From Archangium gephyra (GTDB lineage Bacteria; Myxococcota; Myxococcia; Myxococcales; Myxococcaceae), in NCBI GenBank assembly GCA_003243425.1, contig QFQP01000002.1, forward strand, positions 434,001 through 498,000: DNA of 64,000 nucleotides. Reading direction: 5' to 3'. Made by a program: the position numbers and the translations under genes. The notes under the pieces were generated by a model. The model was not told the DNA's origin, did no database searches, and saw nothing but the letters and a program-made list of their open reading frames with translations. This document shows positions 47,984-56,692 of the stretch, piece by piece (position 1 is the stretch's first letter; every line of letters starts with the position of its first letter).

Positions 47984-48826
47984 ATGATGTGCCCAGCTTG
48001 CAACGCCGAGGTCGACGACACCGCAGCGGTCTGCCCCCACTGCGACAACGTGCTCGACGCCTCGCTCTACGACGCAGCCCCGCCTGACGAAGACGCAGCC
48101 CCGAAGCCACCGCCCAGGCGCGTGGCCCCCAGGTCTGGTGCGCGGCCCGCCGTGAAGAAACCCGGCACCCGCCCCGGCGCACCGGCCGTGAAGAAGAAGC
48201 CGGCGCCCCGCCCCGCCCCTGCGCGTCGAGCCGCTGCCGAAGAAGAAGACTACGTGCCGCCGCCGTCGAAGAAGCCCGACTGGCGCGCGCAGCTCTCGGA
48301 AGAAGACTGGAAGGAGACCAGCGGCAAGGCGCCCGAGAAGTTCGTGCCCGACAAGACGCTCGACGCCAACGAGGCGATGGTGGAGACGCGCCAGTACCTC
48401 TTCTCGCTTTCGATGGCCGACAAGCTGGCGCTGTTCGGCACCTCGGTGCTGCTCATTGCGACGTTCCTGCCGTGGCGCGAAACGGTGTCGGAAGGCGAGG
48501 TGCTCGGCGTGTTCTCGAGCGGCGCGATCGTCACCGTGCTGGCCGGCATCGCGCTCGGCGGCATTCTGGTGCGCACGCGCAAGACGATGCCGGACCTCAA
48601 CCCGCTCTACCCGTGGATGGCGCAGTTGGGCGCGGTCGGCGCGTCGGGTGTGTGGTGCCTCATCTACATGATGATGGCGTGGGACCCGACGCACGCGCGC
48701 AGCCCCATCGGCAATTACGAAGTGTGGGTGTCCAAGCCCGCGTTCGGCCTGATTCTCGCGTTGCTCGCGGCCATCACGTCGATCGTGGGAACGATCTTCG
48801 GCCTCAAGGACGTCGGCCGCGTATGA
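47984..48826 (+). CDS. Zinc-ribbon membrane protein
   Basis: 280 residues from the ATG at 47984. The first 20 residues are a double-CxxC zinc ribbon (CPACNAEVDDTAAVCPHC). A proline/lysine-rich linker (about 35-90) follows, then four membrane helices between residues 145 and 275 (for example LALFGTSVLLIATFLPW). The stop overlaps the start of the moxR-like gene by four bases, so it is translated with the MoxR and DUF58 genes and may be a membrane partner. Confidence 0.72.
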   Translation: MMCPACNAEVDDTAAVCPHCDNVLDASLYDAAPPDEDAAPKPPPRRVAPRSGARPAVKKPGTRPGAPAVKKKPAPRPAPARRAAAEEEDYVPPPSKKPDWRAQLSEEDWKETSGKAPEKFVPDKTLDANEAMVETRQYLFSLSMADKLALFGTSVLLIATFLPWRETVSEGEVLGVFSSGAIVTVLAGIALGGILVRTRKTMPDLNPLYPWMAQLGAVGASGVWCLIYMMMAWDPTHARSPIGNYEVWVSKPAFGLILALLAAITSIVGTIFGLKDVGRV

Positions 48827-49752
48827 GCACCCCGCTCGACCGGTTGCGCACGGCGCTGGGCGAAGTGGTGCTCGGTCAGGGTGCGGTGCTCGAAGATCTG
48901 CTCACGACGTTCCTCGCGCGTGGTCACGTGTTGTTGGAAGGCGTGCCCGGCGTCGCCAAGACACTCACGGCGCGCGCCATGGCCGGGGCGCTGGGGCTCT
49001 CGTTCTCGCGCATTCAGTTCACGCCCGACCTGATGCCGACCGACGTGCTGGGTACCAGCGTGTTCCGCCCCCACGACGGTTCGTTTCAACTCGTGAAGGG
49101 CCCGGTGTTCACCGAGGTGCTGGTGGCCGACGAGATCAACCGCACGCCGCCGAAGACGCAGGCCGCGCTGCTGGAGGCGATGGAAGAGCGGCAGGTCACC
49201 ATCGACGGCACTTCGCACGTGTTGCCGCCGCACTTCTTCGTGGTGGCGACGCAGAACCCGCTCGAGCTCGAAGGCACCTACCCGCTGCCTGAAGCGCAGC
49301 TCGATCGTTTTCTGATGCGTGTGCGGGTCGGCTACCCCGACGAAGCGGCCGAACGGCAGATGCTCACGCGCACCCACGAGCGGGGCGGCAGCCGGCCCGA
49401 GGTGAAGGCCGTGGTCACGGCCGAGGAGCTCACGGCCCTGCAGCTCGCGGCGTCTGGCGTGAAGTGCGACGCCAGCATCGTGGAGTACGTGCTCAAGCTG
49501 ACGCGCGCGACGAGAGAAGAGCCACGACTCGAGCTGGGCGCCTCACCGCGTTCAGGGCAGGCGTTGCTCGCGGCCGCCAAGGCGCGCGCGGCGCTCCTGC
49601 ACAAAGACTACGTGACGCCCGACGAAGTGAAGGCCGTGACACCGTCGGTGATGAACCACCGTCTGCTCTTGAAGGCCGAAGCCGAAGTCGAAGGCACGAC
49701 CGTCGATCAAGTCATCGCGCGAATCCTGGAGCAGGTGCAGGTTCCCCGGTGA
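48823..49752 (+). CDS. moxR: MoxR-family AAA ATPase
   Basis: 309 residues from the ATG at 48823. Walker A is GVPGVAKT, Walker B is LVADEIN, with sensor 1 TQNPLELEGTYPLPEAQLDRF and sensor 2 near GASPRSGQALL. MoxR ATPases act as chaperones for metal insertion or complex assembly, usually with a DUF58/VWA partner. That partner is the next gene, overlapping by four bases. Confidence 0.95.
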   Translation: MSTPLDRLRTALGEVVLGQGAVLEDLLTTFLARGHVLLEGVPGVAKTLTARAMAGALGLSFSRIQFTPDLMPTDVLGTSVFRPHDGSFQLVKGPVFTEVLVADEINRTPPKTQAALLEAMEERQVTIDGTSHVLPPHFFVVATQNPLELEGTYPLPEAQLDRFLMRVRVGYPDEAAERQMLTRTHERGGSRPEVKAVVTAEELTALQLAASGVKCDASIVEYVLKLTRATREEPRLELGASPRSGQALLAAAKARAALLHKDYVTPDEVKAVTPSVMNHRLLLKAEAEVEGTTVDQVIARILEQVQVPR

Positions 49753-51041
49753 TTCCGCGTTCGCGAGCGGTGTGGCTGGCGGCGCTTTCCATCGTTCCGG
49801 CCGCCGTCGCGCTGATCGCTCCGTGGGTGGCGACCGCGTTGCTCGTCTTCGACGCGCTGGTGTTGCTCGCGATCGTCGTCGACTTCTTCCTCGCGCCGTC
49901 GAGCCACTCGGTGCGCATTCGCCGCGTGACCGAACCGGTCTTCTCTTCTGGGCGCGCGAACGTGGTGCGAATCGAAGTGTGGGCGTCGTCGGTGGTGCGC
50001 GGCGAGTTTCGCGACCTGGTGACACCCGGCCCGGCCCTCGAAGGGCATCGTCAAGCGTTCGAGACCTCCACGATGAAGACGCTCGAGTATCGGGTGACGC
50101 CGTCGGCGCGCGGCGATCTTCAACTGGGCCCGCTCACCGTTCGCTTGCACGGGCCGCTCGGCCTCACGTCACGACAGTTCACGGTCCCGGCGATCGATCA
50201 CGTGAAGGTGATGCCAGACCTCGCGGCGCTCACGCAGGACGCGCTCACGCTGGCCAGAGCCGAAGCCAACGTGGCACGCGTGAAGAAGGTGCGCGCCGAG
50301 GGTCGCGAGTTCGAATCACTCCGCGAATATCGCGCCGGCGACGACCGCCGCGTCATCGACTGGAAGGCCACCGCGCGCCGCGGCAAACCCCTGGTGCGGT
50401 TGTACCAACCCGAGAAGAACCAGCACGTGGTGCTGCTGCTCGATTGTGGCCGTCACATGGCGGGGTCGACGGAAGGCCGGAGGAAGATCGATCACGCCGT
50501 CGACGCGACGCTTCGGCTGGCGAAGGTGGCGCTCGATCAAGGTGACGTGGTTGGCGTGCTCGCGTTCGGCCGTGACGTGAAGGTGTGGCTGCCGCCGCGC
50601 AAAGGCGCTGCCCAACTCCGGGCGATCGCCCAGGCGCTCTACCGGGTCGAAGCCACGCTGGAAGAGAGCGACTACGGCGCGGCGCTCGACACCACGTTCG
50701 CGCGCAGCTCGAAACGTTCGTTGGTGGTGGTGCTCACCGACCTCCTCGACCCGGAAACGGCGCGTACCCTGCTCTTGCGTACACGCAAGCTGGTGCCCCG
50801 CCACCTGCCGTTGATTGCATCGCTGCAAGACCCCGAGGTGCACGCCACCGCGCTCGCCGAGCCACGCACCGTCGATGACGCCTACGCGCGCGTCGCCGCG
50901 GCACGCCTCGAACACGACTCGGAGCTCACCGTCGCCCGGCTGCGTGAAGGTGGCGCACGCGTGGTGCGAGGCACTCCGTCCTCGTTCGCGGCGGCGAGCG
51001 TGAACGCCTATCTCGACGTGAAGGCACGTGGACTGCTCTAG
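49749..51041 (+). CDS. DUF58 protein, MoxR partner
   Basis: 430 residues from the GTG at 49749. Two membrane helices near the N-terminus (residues 8-45), then the DUF58 stretch EGREFESLREYRAGDDRRVIDWKATARR and a VWA-like segment (VVLLLDCGRHMAG) whose metal site is imperfect (DCGRH instead of DxSxS). It lies in the classic MoxR-DUF58 arrangement. No BatA, BatB or transglutaminase genes follow, unlike many such operons. Confidence 0.9.
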   Translation: MIPRSRAVWLAALSIVPAAVALIAPWVATALLVFDALVLLAIVVDFFLAPSSHSVRIRRVTEPVFSSGRANVVRIEVWASSVVRGEFRDLVTPGPALEGHRQAFETSTMKTLEYRVTPSARGDLQLGPLTVRLHGPLGLTSRQFTVPAIDHVKVMPDLAALTQDALTLARAEANVARVKKVRAEGREFESLREYRAGDDRRVIDWKATARRGKPLVRLYQPEKNQHVVLLLDCGRHMAGSTEGRRKIDHAVDATLRLAKVALDQGDVVGVLAFGRDVKVWLPPRKGAAQLRAIAQALYRVEATLEESDYGAALDTTFARSSKRSLVVVLTDLLDPETARTLLLRTRKLVPRHLPLIASLQDPEVHATALAEPRTVDDAYARVAAARLEHDSELTVARLREGGARVVRGTPSSFAAASVNAYLDVKARGLL

Positions 51042-51103
51042 CGGCCCGGTGGTGTGTCGCGCGTCTTGCTGTTCCGGGTCGCACTCCACGTGAACCGACG
51101 GCA

Positions 51104-51121
51104 GCGCTGACCTTCAGCAAG
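51104..51121. terminator. Weak hairpin in the convergent gap after the DUF58 gene
   Basis: GCTGA and TCAGC flank CCT, with partly paired GC flanks, in the 95-base gap between convergent genes. It could be a bidirectional terminator, but there is no T-tract. Confidence 0.3.
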
Positions 51122-51136
51122 CGCACCGCTCGCGCG

Positions 51137-52777
51137 TCACGTGCCGTCGAACGAGATCGGCGCAGGTTCCGCGCGCCGTGGCGTCAGCAGCTCGACGACC
51201 GGCTTCACGCGCTTCTGCTTCTCCAACGATTTCAGCAGCGACCCCTGCGCCTGCTCACGCCAGGCCGGGCTGCGCCGCACCGTGGAGTTCATCGACACCT
51301 GCGTGAGCTGTTGCGCGTCGAGACTCGAGAGCGCGTCCCACAGGCCCCCGTGCGTCGCGTGCCCCAGCGACACCGCGGCCTTCGAGAAGCGGCCCTCGAC
51401 GCGCGAGAATTCGAGCTGCCAGAGGCCCTGCCAGGGCTGTGGCCAGCCAGGTGTCCGGCACCCGAAGGTCACGGCCTCGATCTCGGGTGCGCGGGTTTCC
51501 AGCTCCTTGAGCACCGCGCCGACACGCTCGAAGCTGCCGGTGATCGGGAGCTCCACGCGGCGCGCCTTGATGCGGCCGGAGGAACCGACCAGCCACCACG
51601 CCGACTCATCGATGGGCGCGAGCAGCCGCAACGTGTTCACACTCCACGCAGGAGACGGAAAGTCGCGCCCGCCGAGGAACCCGACCTCGAGCAGGTCGAA
51701 CACGCGCTGCTCGCCATTGCGCGCAAGCTCTTGAAGCGTGGCGCCGCGGAGCGATCTCAAGGTGCGAACGCGCCGCGTATTCGGGTGCCGGAGGAACTCG
51801 GACAACGTGGTGGCGATCGCCGCTGCGTCGAGGCTCTTCACCAGCGCCCATGGCGACGCACCGGGGTCCGGCGCGCGCGTGGCCATACGGACTTCTTCCG
51901 CGAAGCCCTTGTGAAACACCGACAGCGCCGAGGTCTGCGCGTCGAGACCGTCGAGCCAGCCGCGGCCGTGGGCGCGCAGCAGGCGCTGCATGCGCTCTCG
52001 TTCACCCATCGGCAACTCGCCGCGTGCCCACGCGTACTGCAACACGATGAACTCCCCGCGCGGGTCGCCCTGCTCCGCCAACGCGTCGGCGAGCACCAGC
52101 CGCGCGGTGTCGTCTTCGGGACGCGCGTACACCGCGTCGAGCAGCTCGCGCTGCAACCGGCGCTGAGGTGCCAGCTGCGCTTCCATGCGCGCCAGCAGCT
52201 CGCTTGCCGCTCCGGGGAGCTCGGGCTCGACGGGCCAGCGACCGTTCCACTCCACGACCAGCGGTTCGAAGATGGCGACGAAGCGCAGCCCCGACCACGG
52301 CGACGAATCGGGGAACGTGCGCGCGTCACGGGGAATGCGTGACGCGGCTTCGGCCGAGCCCCAGCGCAGCAGCAGCGAATACACCGCGCGCCAGAACTGA
52401 TGCCCCACGCCGGTGGAATAGCGCGTGCCGGTATCGAGCTCGAGCAACGCGCTGACGATTCGCGGGTCGGGGCCGAAGCGCTCGAAGAACGCCAGCCGCT
52501 GCAAGGCGTCCTTCGGCTTCTTGCTCCACGGCGTCGCCAGCAACGTCGGCAGGTCGTCGACCGTGGCACGCGCCGCCAGCACCTGCCACGCCGCTTCACG
52601 CGCCTCCTGGTTGGCGCCCGCGACCGGCTCCGCGCGCATACGCTGCGACAACGCAAGAGCGAGCGCTGCGATGCGCTTCGAGGGCACCAGTGCCCATGCG
52701 TGGCACACCGCCGCGAGCCGTTCATTCGCGCTGGCAGCGCCCGCCGCGCGTGCGAGCTCGAGAAGAACGTCGCTCAT
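51137..52777 (-). CDS. TIGR02996 repeat-companion domain protein
   Basis: 546 residues, cytosolic. Residues 212-255 match the TIGR02996 domain (ELLDAVYARPEDDTARLVLA then EQGDPRGEFIVLQYA), which is found mainly in myxobacteria and planctomycetes beside leucine-rich or other repeats. The N-terminal 200 residues are helical. The C-terminal 290 are mixed and carry no motif I know. The gene overlaps the small lipoprotein gene stop by four bases, and the pair runs away from the TROVE operon. Confidence 0.75.
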   Translation of the reverse strand: MSDVLLELARAAGAASANERLAAVCHAWALVPSKRIAALALALSQRMRAEPVAGANQEAREAAWQVLAARATVDDLPTLLATPWSKKPKDALQRLAFFERFGPDPRIVSALLELDTGTRYSTGVGHQFWRAVYSLLLRWGSAEAASRIPRDARTFPDSSPWSGLRFVAIFEPLVVEWNGRWPVEPELPGAASELLARMEAQLAPQRRLQRELLDAVYARPEDDTARLVLADALAEQGDPRGEFIVLQYAWARGELPMGERERMQRLLRAHGRGWLDGLDAQTSALSVFHKGFAEEVRMATRAPDPGASPWALVKSLDAAAIATTLSEFLRHPNTRRVRTLRSLRGATLQELARNGEQRVFDLLEVGFLGGRDFPSPAWSVNTLRLLAPIDESAWWLVGSSGRIKARRVELPITGSFERVGAVLKELETRAPEIEAVTFGCRTPGWPQPWQGLWQLEFSRVEGRFSKAAVSLGHATHGGLWDALSSLDAQQLTQVSMNSTVRRSPAWREQAQGSLLKSLEKQKRVKPVVELLTPRRAEPAPISFDGT

Positions 52778-53142
52778 CGGCAGTCGAGCGGGAGGCCGAG
52801 CGCGTCACGCAACGCCACGTGCGCGTCGTAGCCGTTGGCCCGGTGATCCCGCGCCGAGTAGATGATCTGCGGCCCGCGGGCGATGACGAGGCCGTGGCTC
52901 TGCCAGTTGAGCTTCTCGGCGGTGACCTTCGCTTCGGGCGCCAGACTCTGCACCATGCGCACCTTCACCTGGCCATGAAGCTCGTCGGGCAGCTTGCTGA
53001 GCTGCGCCCGCGTGGCGTCACACACCCGGCAGTACTGCAGGTAGTAGTAGGTGAGCTCCAGCTCGTCGTCGCGCTGCGTGGGCGCACAGCCCAGCGCTGA
53101 GAGCACGGCGAAGAGAACGAACAGGCGACGCACGGCGCGCAT
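52774..53142 (-). CDS. Small thioredoxin-like lipoprotein
   Basis: 122 residues from the ATG at 53142. Signal peptide with lipobox LSALGC. The mature part resembles a thioredoxin fold (LELTYYYLQYCRVCDATRAQ), with C-R-V-C where the active-site CxxC would be, and little else conserved. It may act in thiol exchange in the envelope. Its start lies 30 bases from the oppositely directed TROVE-like gene. Confidence 0.65.
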   Translation of the reverse strand: MRAVRRLFVLFAVLSALGCAPTQRDDELELTYYYLQYCRVCDATRAQLSKLPDELHGQVKVRMVQSLAPEAKVTAEKLNWQSHGLVIARGPQIIYSARDHRANGYDAHVALRDALGLPLDCR

Positions 53143-53172
53143 GTTCTCACCGGAAGTCAGGCTGGAAAAGAC

Positions 53173-54975
53173 GTGACCGTCCCCGGAGCCGACAGGAGAC
53201 TCACCGAACTCATGGCCACCGCGAAGCCGTTGCTCCCCGAAGCGCAGCTCGGTCCCGCTGAAAAGCTGCTCGACCTCGTCCTCTCCAGCTCGGCGCACCT
53301 CTGGCACAACCGCCCCGGCATCGAAGTGGCCGGCGTGTGGCAGCCCAGGCCGAAGGCAGGCTCGGTGCGCGCGCGCAGCGCGAAAGACGTGAAGCCCGGC
53401 CTCCACGAAGCTGCGGCGGTGAAGCTCTACGAGAAGCTGCTCGAGATCTACGGCCTCAACGTGGACCTCTTCGCGCACTTCGCTGCGTACGCGCTCAAGG
53501 AGACCGACTGGCGCGATCTGAAGGTCGCCGTCGCGGCGTTGATGCTGGTGCAGAGCCGCTCGGGTCAGCCCATCAAGGAAGACGACGGCGAGGTGTCTTT
53601 CTACGACGACGACCTGCGCGCGCAGGGCGAGGCGATGCTGCTGTTCTACGAGAAGAAGTCGTCGCGCATGATGACGCCCAAGGCGGTGTTGCGCGTCGCG
53701 CAGCTGCTCGAGAACGAGCGCATCGCCGCGTTGAACCGCAAGGCTGGCTTCGGTGACCCTGCGTCGAAGAAGGCGCCGCTCGGCCGGTGGAAGCGCGCGG
53801 CGCAGCGCTGGCTGCAGTTCCGTGAATCGAACCCCGCGATGTTGAAGGGCCTGGTGAAGGCCGGCTTCAAGGAGACCATCAAGGACCTCGCGCGCAAGGC
53901 CGGGTACAAGCCCGCGAGCCAGGCCTTCTTCGAGATTCTCGGCTGGAAGCAGAAGCAGGCCGAAGGGGGTCACCGCACGGTCGGTCTGGGCGAACTGAAG
54001 CTCGCAAAGCAGGAGCGCTTCGACGGGTTGTCGGAGGCCGAGATCTGCGAGGCGATCGAAACGCAGCGCCTCACCTACAAGGACGTGGTGGGCCGCCTGC
54101 CGAAGGACCTCGGGCTGACGCCGGCGATCATGGCGGCGTTGTTGCCGTCGTTGTCTGACCGCGACCTCCGCATTCTCACCCCGACGCTCGAAGAGCTGGG
54201 GCTGATGACCGACCCCGAGATCCGCGCGCGGTGGGAGAAGTCGATCGCTTCGGCGACGGACCAGCGGGCGCTCAACATCGCGAAGAACGTGCGCAACAAG
54301 GAGCTGCGCGACAAGCTCGAGGAGGCCGCCGACGCCGCCGCGCGCAACGCCGTGAAGGAAGCGACGAAAGACGTCGACTTGCACGTGATGTTCCTCATCG
54401 ACAAGTCGGGCTCGATGCAGGGCGCGATTGAACAGTCGAAGGAGGCGTTGACGAAGATCCTCGCGGGCTTCCCTCCGGACAAGGTGCACATCGCCTCTTT
54501 CGACACCATGGGTACGGTGCTCAAGCCCAGGGCGGCGACGCGCGGCGGCGTGGAGTTCATGCTGCGCAGCATTCGCGCCGACGGCGGCACGGTGCACGCC
54601 GCGGGCGTTCGCGCCTTGAAGGCGGCGGGCGTGGTGGTGCCGGCCACGTCGCGGCTGGTGGTGATGGTGGTCGGTGACGAGGCCGGCGAGGCGGGCGATC
54701 AGTTCGCGCGGGTCTTCGGCGAGTGCGGCTACGCGGTGTCGGCGATGGCCATGCTGGTCTCGGTGGCGCACGGCCGCGGCATGACCGTGCGCTCGTGCGC
54801 TGCGCAGCTCAAGGTGCCGTTCAGCGAGATCAACGTCGCGCAGTTCGACGACCCGTACCAGGTACCGCGCGTGCTCAAGGCGTTGCTCGATGCGCCGATC
54901 GCCGTGGGCGCCGCGCCGCGCCTCGCGTGGATCGAGCGCGTCATGAAGACGCCGTTGCTCGAGGCGCGCGTCTGA
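53173..54975 (+). CDS. Ro60/TROVE-like RNA-binding protein with VWA domain
   Basis: 600 residues from a GTG (an ATG at 53212 is possible). Residues about 20-395 are an all-helical HEAT-like solenoid in the style of the TROVE module: LGRWKRAAQRWLQFRESNPA, TYKDVVGRLPKDLGL-PAIM-ALL and LRDLRILTPTLEELGLM echo the Ro60 segments. Residues about 405-590 are a VWA domain with a complete MIDAS: D410-x-S412-x-S414, T473 in DGGT and D502 in VGDEAGEAG. Ro proteins bind Y RNAs and misfolded RNA and can partner with exonucleases. The match is by eye; other VWA proteins with helical N-termini are the alternative. It starts a three-gene operon. Confidence 0.65.
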   Translation: MTVPGADRRLTELMATAKPLLPEAQLGPAEKLLDLVLSSSAHLWHNRPGIEVAGVWQPRPKAGSVRARSAKDVKPGLHEAAAVKLYEKLLEIYGLNVDLFAHFAAYALKETDWRDLKVAVAALMLVQSRSGQPIKEDDGEVSFYDDDLRAQGEAMLLFYEKKSSRMMTPKAVLRVAQLLENERIAALNRKAGFGDPASKKAPLGRWKRAAQRWLQFRESNPAMLKGLVKAGFKETIKDLARKAGYKPASQAFFEILGWKQKQAEGGHRTVGLGELKLAKQERFDGLSEAEICEAIETQRLTYKDVVGRLPKDLGLTPAIMAALLPSLSDRDLRILTPTLEELGLMTDPEIRARWEKSIASATDQRALNIAKNVRNKELRDKLEEAADAAARNAVKEATKDVDLHVMFLIDKSGSMQGAIEQSKEALTKILAGFPPDKVHIASFDTMGTVLKPRAATRGGVEFMLRSIRADGGTVHAAGVRALKAAGVVVPATSRLVVMVVGDEAGEAGDQFARVFGECGYAVSAMAMLVSVAHGRGMTVRSCAAQLKVPFSEINVAQFDDPYQVPRVLKALLDAPIAVGAAPRLAWIERVMKTPLLEARV

Positions 54976-54976
54976 A

Positions 54977-55939
54977 ATGGTCGACTACCGGAAGTTCCTC
55001 GCAAAGCCGGAAGAGGTGGTGGCGCCGTGGTTCGGAGGCGAGTCGATCGACCTCGCCGACCGGCGCCTCCGCGTCGCCGCGCGCCCCGAGCGACCCGGTT
55101 GGTTCCGGTTCGAGGTGAAGGGACGAACGGCGCGCGTCGTCGGCGAAGCAACGCCGGTCGAGCTGTCGTCGTTGCCGCGCGTGCGTGGCTTCTTCTGGAG
55201 CGAGCGGCTGGTGAGCGACGGTGCGCGCGCAGAGCTCCTGAACCTGCTGCCTGACGAAGAGCCGCCGCTCTTCTCGCCGGTGACCGCGCGGCGCTGGCAC
55301 GGCGGCGAGCTGCTCTTCGACCAGCTCGAGTTCGAGTCTGAAGCCGAGGGTCACGTGAGAACGGCGCTCGCCGCGGGCGCGTCGATCAAAGAGGTGAAGG
55401 GGGTGTCGGCTCCGCTGCGCGCGGCGTTCGCGTACGCGCTCGGCCAGAAGGAAGCGCGGCGCCTCGGTACGCAGGTGTCTCACGCCGAGCTGAAGCCTTC
55501 GATTCAGCGCCTCACCGAGGGCGGCGCGGAGGCCGTGATTCATGCGCTGATGGCCGAACGTGCGCTCGCCGAGCGCGAGCTGCGCGAACTGCGTGAACGT
55601 CGCGCCGTCGAGGCGCTGCGCAACGAGGTGCAGCGGGCGCGTGAAGCGCGCGCACGAAATCGCCACGCCGTGGAAGACCGGCTGTTCGACGCGCTCGACG
55701 CGGCGGGCGCGCGGCTCGAGTCACACCGCCAGCTGGGCGAAGAACGCGTGGAGGTCGTCTTCCGCTTCATGGACACGCGCTTCGTGTCGATCGTCGACGC
55801 GGCCACGTTGCAGGTGATCGACTCCGGCATCTGTCTGGGTCACCCGCCGCGCGATGACCTCGTCACCCTCGAGTCGCTGCCGTCGGTGATCAAGGAAGCC
55901 ATCGACACCGACGCGCTGGTGATCTTGAGGTACGCGTGA
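54977..55939 (+). CDS. Unrecognised coiled-coil protein in TROVE-JAMM operon
   Basis: 320 residues, starting one base after the TROVE stop. Residues 1-130 are mixed with many Trp, Phe and Pro and look like a compact N-terminal domain. Residues about 185-248 are a highly charged coiled coil (RALAERELRELRERRAVEAL). Residues 250-320 are an alpha/beta C-terminal domain with RFMDTRFVSIVDAATLQV. No signal peptide, no membrane segment and no catalytic motif are evident. I do not recognise the family. It may bridge the TROVE protein and the JAMM enzyme. The C-terminus ends RYA, not a Gly-Gly tail. Confidence 0.7.
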   Translation: MVDYRKFLAKPEEVVAPWFGGESIDLADRRLRVAARPERPGWFRFEVKGRTARVVGEATPVELSSLPRVRGFFWSERLVSDGARAELLNLLPDEEPPLFSPVTARRWHGGELLFDQLEFESEAEGHVRTALAAGASIKEVKGVSAPLRAAFAYALGQKEARRLGTQVSHAELKPSIQRLTEGGAEAVIHALMAERALAERELRELRERRAVEALRNEVQRAREARARNRHAVEDRLFDALDAAGARLESHRQLGEERVEVVFRFMDTRFVSIVDAATLQVIDSGICLGHPPRDDLVTLESLPSVIKEAIDTDALVILRYA

Positions 55940-56295
55940 GGCGCGAGGTCTTCTTCCTCATCGGCGCTGGCGGCGAGGTGCTGTGGCGCGACGCTTCGGA
56001 CTCCCCGCTCGCCCTCCCCGATTCGCGTGCGCGTTGGGAGGCCATCTGGGCTCGCCGTGACGATCTTCACGAGCTTGCGCACTCACACCCCGTGGGGCCC
56101 GACGCGTTCTCGAGCGAAGATCTCTCGACCATGCACGCGCTCGACGCGGCGCTCGGAAGACGGCTGCGGTTCTCGTTGGTGACGCCGGGCGGCTACTTCG
56201 TGCGCGACGAACACGACCGCGCGACGTCGGCAGCGCCCCCGGCCTGGGCGGCAGAGCTCGCGCGCGTCTCGGGCTTCACGGCAGGCTGGGTTTGA
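55936..56295 (+). CDS. JAMM/MPN+ metalloprotease-like protein
   Basis: 119 residues from a GTG that overlaps the upstream stop by four bases. Residues 49-62 read H-S-H-P-x6-S-x-x-D (H49, H51, S59, D62), the JAMM zinc motif of JAB/MPN+ isopeptidases such as Rpn11 and prokaryotic JAB proteins. The upstream glutamate is uncertain: E35 in RWEAIW is the best candidate. After the motif, RLRFSLVTPGGYFVRDEH fits the family's later strands. It is shorter than most JAB domains. Likely role: cleavage of an isopeptide bond or removal of a tag. No E1-, E2- or ubiquitin-like gene is nearby. Confidence 0.68.
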   Translation: MRREVFFLIGAGGEVLWRDASDSPLALPDSRARWEAIWARRDDLHELAHSHPVGPDAFSSEDLSTMHALDAALGRRLRFSLVTPGGYFVRDEHDRATSAAPPAWAAELARVSGFTAGWV

Positions 56296-56692
56296 CCGCC
56301 ATCGTCGAGCGCTGCAGTCGGGCCAGCTTCACGACGTTGTCGACCCAGCGAAGCATGCGCTCGGGGTCGTAGGGCTTTTCGATCACGCGTGACACTTCGG
56401 CCGTCTTGTTGGCCGCCAGCACCAACGGGTGATCGGAGTGACCGGTGATGAGCAGCCCCATCATTCCCGGGAAGCGCTCGTGCACGTCGCGCAGGAAGTC
56501 CACGCCGTTGCGGCCGGGCATCTCGAAGTCGGCCAGCACCACTTCGAAGGGGTGCGCTGCCAACAGCGAATCGGCCGCCGCCGCGTCGGGCGCGCACTCC
56601 ACGGCGAACTCCTCCTCGAGCAGCGCCGCGAGGCTGTTGCGCACCAGACTGTCGTCGTCGACCACGAGCACACGGCCCTTTTCACCCGCCAT
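56276..56692 (-). CDS. Single-domain response regulator
   Basis: 138 residues: one receiver domain (residues 8-125) with DDD at 13-15, the phosphorylation site in LADFEMPGRNG and the lysine in IEKPYDPE. There is no output domain. The start overlaps the end of the adjacent receiver gene by 11 bases. The gene end overlaps the JAMM gene end (convergent). It is part of a cluster of receivers and kinases. Confidence 0.9.
   Translation of the reverse strand: MAGEKGRVLVVDDDSLVRNSLAALLEEEFAVECAPDAAAADSLLAAHPFEVVLADFEMPGRNGVDFLRDVHERFPGMMGLLITGHSDHPLVLAANKTAEVSRVIEKPYDPERMLRWVDNVVKLARLQRSTMAVKPSLP

Noticed and set aside
51042..51136. Y RNA gene near the Ro-like gene
   Set aside because: The 95-base gap has one small hairpin but no tRNA-like arms or long Ro-binding stem that I could recognise.
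53143..54771. Minus-strand frame extending the small lipoprotein far upstream
   Set aside because: It lies opposite the TROVE-like gene; the lipoprotein has its own ATG and signal peptide at 53142.
53173..56295. Bacterial ubiquitin-like conjugation (Bil/CBASS-type) operon
   Set aside because: JAMM is present, but there is no E1 (ThiF), E2 or ubiquitin-like fold among the neighbours.
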